A stretch of 64,000 nucleotides of DNA from Clostridioides difficile_A (GTDB lineage Bacteria > Bacillota > Clostridia > Peptostreptococcales > Peptostreptococcaceae): assembly GCA_945909635.1 (NCBI GenBank), contig OX246690.1, forward strand, positions 1,984,001 through 2,048,000, read 5' to 3'. The notes under the pieces are model-generated. The model was not told the origin of the DNA and did not search any database. It worked only from the letters and a program-made list of their open reading frames with translations. This document shows, one piece after another, positions 60,397 to 64,000 of this stretch (within the stretch, counting starts at the first letter, position 1; each line of letters starts with the position of its first letter). The translations under genes were made by a program, and so were the position numbers.

Positions 60397-61803
60397 TTAA
60401 TTAAGTGGAAAGCAGATATGAAATGAACTGCCTAGACCCAATTCACTTTCAATAGATATATCTCCTTTATGAATTTCAATGATTTGCTTTGTTATTGCTA
60501 ATCCTAAGCCAGTTCCATTTTTTCTTTGCTTTTGCGTGGTTCCTCTATAATAACGATTAAATAAATTTGACACTTCTTCGCTTGTAATCCCTTTTCCATT
60601 ATCTGAAATAGTAATTTCAATTTGTTCATTCAACGCTATATTCACAACAACTTTGGTATCCTTATTTCCATATGTAAAAGCATTAATGATAAGATTACTA
60701 AAAGCACGTTTTAATAGTGTATAATCAAAACTAAAGTTAATAATGTCTGTATCATTTTTAAATTCAATTATATTTAACTCATACTCTGGGTAGTTTAAAA
60801 TATCAATGGACAATTCCTTCAAAAACCTTACTAAATCATCATTTTTCTTATTTAAAGGAATAATTCCATTTTGTAATTGATAGGTTAACTTTAAATCGCT
60901 TATAAGTTTATTTGTATATTCTATATTTTTTAACATGATTGAAGCGTATTTATGTATCTTTTCGGATGAATGAGTAATACTGTTATCTGCAAGGAGTTCT
61001 GCATATCCTTTTATTGGTGAAAGTGGAGTTTTTAAATCATGGGTTATATTTGAAATCCATTCTTCTCGCATAATATCAGTTTTCTTTTGTATCTCGTCAC
61101 TTTTATGAATTTCTTCACTCAGAAGATTTAAACTATTATAAACATCAGCAAAAACTCCTTTAATCTTAATTGGTAGATAGCTTCTTTTTGAAACATCACT
61201 AACAGCAATTGTAATATTGGAAATACACTTTGTTACCCAGTAACTATAAATGACTCCAAAAATCAAAATTATTAAAAATATAATTACTATAATTGAAAAT
61301 ATAATTGACTTTCCACCTATAAATTTATTACCATCAAAAAACATATTTACTTTAGATATATTTAATGGAAAATGTATAATATAAATAAAATCATTTTTGT
61401 TATTTGTAATAGTATTAAAGTATGTAGTGCCATCACTAGAATTATTTTGCTCAACTAATGATAACAATTCAGAATTAGAATAGTAATTTTTATGGTCTTT
61501 GGGTTCCGAAAATCCATAAACTATATTTCCATTAGAATCTAAAATTTGCAACCACAATTTGTTTTCTTGAAGTTTTTCTAAACCATATTCTTTTATTTGT
61601 GGTTTATTATCTATAAACATTATTTGTTCATTAAAATCTTCTGTAAATTTTTTAGCCCAATCACTATGAACATACTTCCCATTTGGCTGTTGAATAGTAA
61701 TAAGGGATAAGAAAATGCCTATTACAATAAAAATTAAACAAAGAAAAATTACGAAAAAAATAAGGTATGAATGGAGTATTGTCTTGTAACTAGGTTTACG
61801 CAT
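60397..61803 (-). CDS. Membrane sensor histidine kinase (no partner regulator in window)
   Basis: The 468-residue kinase has two transmembrane helices (about 12-35 and 170-195) around an outside sensor domain. A HAMP-like linker, HisKA with ISNITHDLKTPLSPI (His at about 255) and HATPase with N box NAFTYGN and GKGITSEE, GTGLGLAI follow. It is next to a MacB-type transporter, like bacitracin or lantibiotic sensors. No response regulator gene lies upstream or downstream, which is unusual. Confidence 0.9.
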   Translation of the reverse strand: MRKPSYKTILHSYLIFFVIFLCLIFIVIGIFLSLITIQQPNGKYVHSDWAKKFTEDFNEQIMFIDNKPQIKEYGLEKLQENKLWLQILDSNGNIVYGFSEPKDHKNYYSNSELLSLVEQNNSSDGTTYFNTITNNKNDFIYIIHFPLNISKVNMFFDGNKFIGGKSIIFSIIVIIFLIILIFGVIYSYWVTKCISNITIAVSDVSKRSYLPIKIKGVFADVYNSLNLLSEEIHKSDEIQKKTDIMREEWISNITHDLKTPLSPIKGYAELLADNSITHSSEKIHKYASIMLKNIEYTNKLISDLKLTYQLQNGIIPLNKKNDDLVRFLKELSIDILNYPEYELNIIEFKNDTDIINFSFDYTLLKRAFSNLIINAFTYGNKDTKVVVNIALNEQIEITISDNGKGITSEEVSNLFNRYYRGTTQKQRKNGTGLGLAITKQIIEIHKGDISIESELGLGSSFHICFPLN

Positions 61804-62193
61804 TTAATCAACTCTTTTCTTAAGCTTGTATTTTGATTTAAAAATATAACTATCTATATAAATTATATTTATATTACTTTATGTTATCAAGATAGTTATT
61901 GTCTTCAATAAATTCAAATAAAAGTATATCAGCATATTAAACAATATAAAGAAATTCTTCATATAACTGTCTTTATAGGGGATACTTTATAAAAGAACTA
62001 AAAAATTATAACATATAAAACTTTCATAGATAAATAACAATATTAGTAAAAATATTAAAACACTATATAAAATTCACAAATATTAAGAATAATGAAACAC
62101 TTGAAATTACTTATATCAAGAAAAATTTATATAATATAAATTGGTCAAATATGTTATAATATTAAATTGTGACAAGTTCATGGAGGTGTTTAT
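61804..62193. other. Gene-free divergent spacer
   Basis: This 390-bp AT-rich stretch lies between the divergent kinase and YitT-type genes. It includes a likely promoter near 62140-62165, but no hairpin or operator I can support. Confidence 0.4.
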
Positions 62194-63054
62194 ATGAAAA
62201 AACAAAAGTCGCCAATTTTACTTGAGATGTTTGGTCTATTTTTTGGTTGTATATCAATGAGTATTGGTATAAATATGTTTTTAAAACCACATACAATTGC
62301 TCCAGGGGGGCTTAGTGGTCTATCATTAGTATTAAACAAGGTTACAGGACTTCCAGTATCAGCCATCATGTTAATTATAGGTATACCATTAGTAATACTT
62401 GCTTTTAGAATTATGGGAACAAAAAATTCATTAAAAACGTTATTTGGTACAATCGTGTTTTCTGCTATAGTCCAATTAACAGACCCATTATCAAAATTAA
62501 GATTTACTGATGACTTACTATTATCTGCTATTGCAGGTGGAATATTAGTTGGTATTGGTTTAGGAATAATGTTTAAGTCAGATGCTTCTACTGGGGGAAC
62601 AGATTTAATTGCACTCATACTTAGTAAAAAATTCCCAGGAATAAAAGCTACAAAATTCATGTCGTGTTTAGATGGAATGGTTGTTATATCTTCTGGTATA
62701 GTAAATCGTAGTTTAGAAACTGCTCTTTACTCTGGTATAGCACTTTGTATATTAATAAAAATAGCAGACATGATAATAGAAGGATTTGACCATTCAAAAG
62801 CATTTTTTATTATTTCTGATGAGCCAGAAAATTTAAGAAAAGCTATAACTGAAGAACTTGATAGAGGTCTTACTATTCTAGATGGTAAGGGTGGATATAC
62901 TAGAGAAAATAAAGAGGTCTTATTAGTTGTAGTTTCTAAAAAACAAGAGCTTTATCTAAAGAGATTGGTTAAAAGAACTGACCCTACTGCATTTGTTATA
63001 GTTACAGATGTACATGAAGTTCTTGGAGAAGGATTTAAAAAATTAGAAAATTAA
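62194..63054 (+). CDS. YitT-family membrane protein (DUF161/DUF2179)
   Basis: The 286-residue protein has about five transmembrane helices in the first 200 residues. The double motif APGGLSGLSLVLN and STGGTDLIALIL follows the DUF161 pattern. A soluble C-terminal DUF2179 domain (about 215-286; GLTILDGKGGYTRENKEVLLVVVSKKQ) closes it. Function unknown; widespread in Firmicutes. TGGAGG site upstream. Confidence 0.9.
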   Translation: MKKQKSPILLEMFGLFFGCISMSIGINMFLKPHTIAPGGLSGLSLVLNKVTGLPVSAIMLIIGIPLVILAFRIMGTKNSLKTLFGTIVFSAIVQLTDPLSKLRFTDDLLLSAIAGGILVGIGLGIMFKSDASTGGTDLIALILSKKFPGIKATKFMSCLDGMVVISSGIVNRSLETALYSGIALCILIKIADMIIEGFDHSKAFFIISDEPENLRKAITEELDRGLTILDGKGGYTRENKEVLLVVVSKKQELYLKRLVKRTDPTAFVIVTDVHEVLGEGFKKLEN

Positions 63055-63102
63055 TTATAAAGTTAATACTTTAATTAATTTTGCTTAATAAGAAGTTTAT
63101 AT

Positions 63103-63142
63103 AAAAGGGCATGAGTCTAAAAGTCTCATGCCCTTTTTGTTT
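63103..63142. terminator. Bidirectional terminator
   Basis: AAAAGGGCATGAG (63103-63115) and CTCATGCCCTTTTT (63125-63138) form a strong stem between the convergent YitT and GNAT genes. Confidence 0.88.
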
Positions 63143-63175
63143 AAACTTTATTAGTATATTAAATACTTATATCTA

Positions 63176-63730
63176 TTATTTTCTCAATTCATATTGATAA
63201 CAAGGAACATTTTTTACAATACTACCAGCATGAATTTTCTTAATATGTTTTCCCATACATTTAAATCCTAGCAAATCTAATGATTTTGTAGAATTCTGAT
63301 TTTCTTCATATGTTATAGCAATGATTTTATTTAAGTTTAATTCTCTAAACCCATACTGTATTACTCTTTTAGTTATCTCAGTAGCAAAATCATGCCCCCA
63401 ATAGTTTGGGTTGATACATATACCTATTTCTGCTTCCAATGCTTTGGGATTTATATTATTAAACCCCATATTTCCAATAACTTTATTGTCTTTTTTATAT
63501 ACTATAGCAAAATGACCAATCTTTCCTTTTTTATAAGGATTTAGAAAAAAAGATTTTATAAACTTTCTTGTGTCTTCTAAAGATTTGTGTTCACTAAATG
63601 GTAAATGCTTTACTACTACTTTATTTTTATAACAATCAAAAAAATCTTCAACATCCTCTAAGGATGCAGGTCTTAGTATACAGTTTCTAGTTTCTAAGGT
63701 TTTCATTTGAGGATATCCAGAATCAGACAT
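63176..63730 (-). CDS. GNAT-family N-acetyltransferase (RimJ/RimL type)
   Basis: The 184-residue protein has the Acetyltransf_3 pattern: TRNCILRPASLEDVEDFF near the N-terminus, GNMGFNNINPKALEAEIGICINPNYWGHDFATEI in the CoA-binding region and a closing NQNSTKSLDLLGF helix. It transfers acetyl groups to protein N-termini or small molecules. The start is ATG 63730 behind AAGGGG; the upstream ATG at 63772 lacks a ribosome site. Confidence 0.88.
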   Translation of the reverse strand: MSDSGYPQMKTLETRNCILRPASLEDVEDFFDCYKNKVVVKHLPFSEHKSLEDTRKFIKSFFLNPYKKGKIGHFAIVYKKDNKVIGNMGFNNINPKALEAEIGICINPNYWGHDFATEITKRVIQYGFRELNLNKIIAITYEENQNSTKSLDLLGFKCMGKHIKKIHAGSIVKNVPCYQYELRK

Positions 63731-64000
63731 TTCTAATCCCCCTTTATACATTAATCTAAATATACTGTTCATATTTAAAATACGATATTAATTATATAAA
63801 TGTTCTCAAATTAACCTTATTTCTATTTTTAATAAAAACTAGCTTATTATATGAATCTTTCAAACGTACAAACTTGTATCCACTTTGTATATCAACACAC
63901 TTGTTATATACATTCTAAATTACATATTATTTGAAATCATACTTAAAAATTCTTTCGTTGCTAAAGACAAGGAGATATCCTTTAAATGACAGTACCCTAT
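63731..64000. other. Window end without gene
   Basis: The final 270 bp are AT-rich. I see no ORF, hairpin or repeat that I can support. Confidence 0.4.

Overview
The window is AT-rich Firmicute DNA, most likely Clostridioides difficile or a very close relative. Pointers are spoVS, a clostridial-type eut locus controlled by EutV/EutW, an endolysin-like amidase of the C. difficile phage type, strong AGGAGG ribosome sites with many TTG starts, and a DUF11 surface protein with a C. difficile-style cysteine-rich tail. No rRNA, tRNA or CRISPR array is visible.

Layout. (1) 1-3.4 kb: the end of a large DUF11-repeat surface protein and a cupin. (2) 3.46-13.3 kb: a substrate-binding lipoprotein gene of an SsuA/THI5-type ABC importer, cut in two by an 8.8-kb insert (element A, about 3965-12750). 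Element A carries a large serine recombinase, an AraC-type regulator, a small unknown protein, an SGNH esterase, a PadR-type regulator, and an ECF sigma/membrane protein/ABC exporter operon. (3) 13.6-19.1 kb: a methyltransferase, a YbaK editing enzyme, a small PBECR-like protein, an unidentified structured RNA with its own promoter and terminator, YtxH and DUF948-like proteins, an endolysin-like amidase and a dCMP deaminase. (4) 19.07-39.17 kb: the permease and ATPase genes of the same kind of ABC importer. The ATPase gene is cut in two by an 18.6-kb insert (element B, about 20041-38598). Element B holds a second large serine recombinase, a small ORF and the complete ethanolamine-utilization (eut) locus. 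(5) 39.3-64 kb: ordinary chromosomal genes: a MotA/MotB-like (ZorA/ZorB-like) pair, a diguanylate cyclase, a metallo-beta-lactamase lipoprotein, lexA, a tyrosine recombinase, spoVS, the fatty-acid synthesis operon accBCDA behind a FapR-type operator, trmB, a MacB-type ABC transporter with a histidine kinase, a YitT protein and a GNAT acetyltransferase.

Main result. The whole eut gene set lies between two halves of one ABC ATPase gene. The halves share a 6-bp direct repeat (TGCTTC at 20035-20040 and 38593-38598) and rejoin in frame when the insert is removed. A recombinase gene sits at one end, and both insert ends carry an inverted AAAGTGCAAC motif. So the eut locus looks like the cargo of an integrative serine-recombinase element. 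A second, different element has split the binding-protein gene of a similar importer in the same way (direct repeat ATCAGT).

How the eut genes work together. EutV/EutW sense ethanolamine and relieve attenuation at three leaders (before eutG, eutS and eutA). Each leader has a pair of small hexaloop hairpins, the second overlapping a terminator. EutH imports ethanolamine and EutBC (B12-dependent lyase, maintained by EutA and EutT) splits it to acetaldehyde and ammonia. EutE and PduL-type EutD convert acetaldehyde to acetyl-CoA and acetyl-phosphate, and EutG reduces it to ethanol. The shell proteins EutS, EutL, EutM, EutN, an EutK-like protein and a PduT-like protein enclose the pathway.
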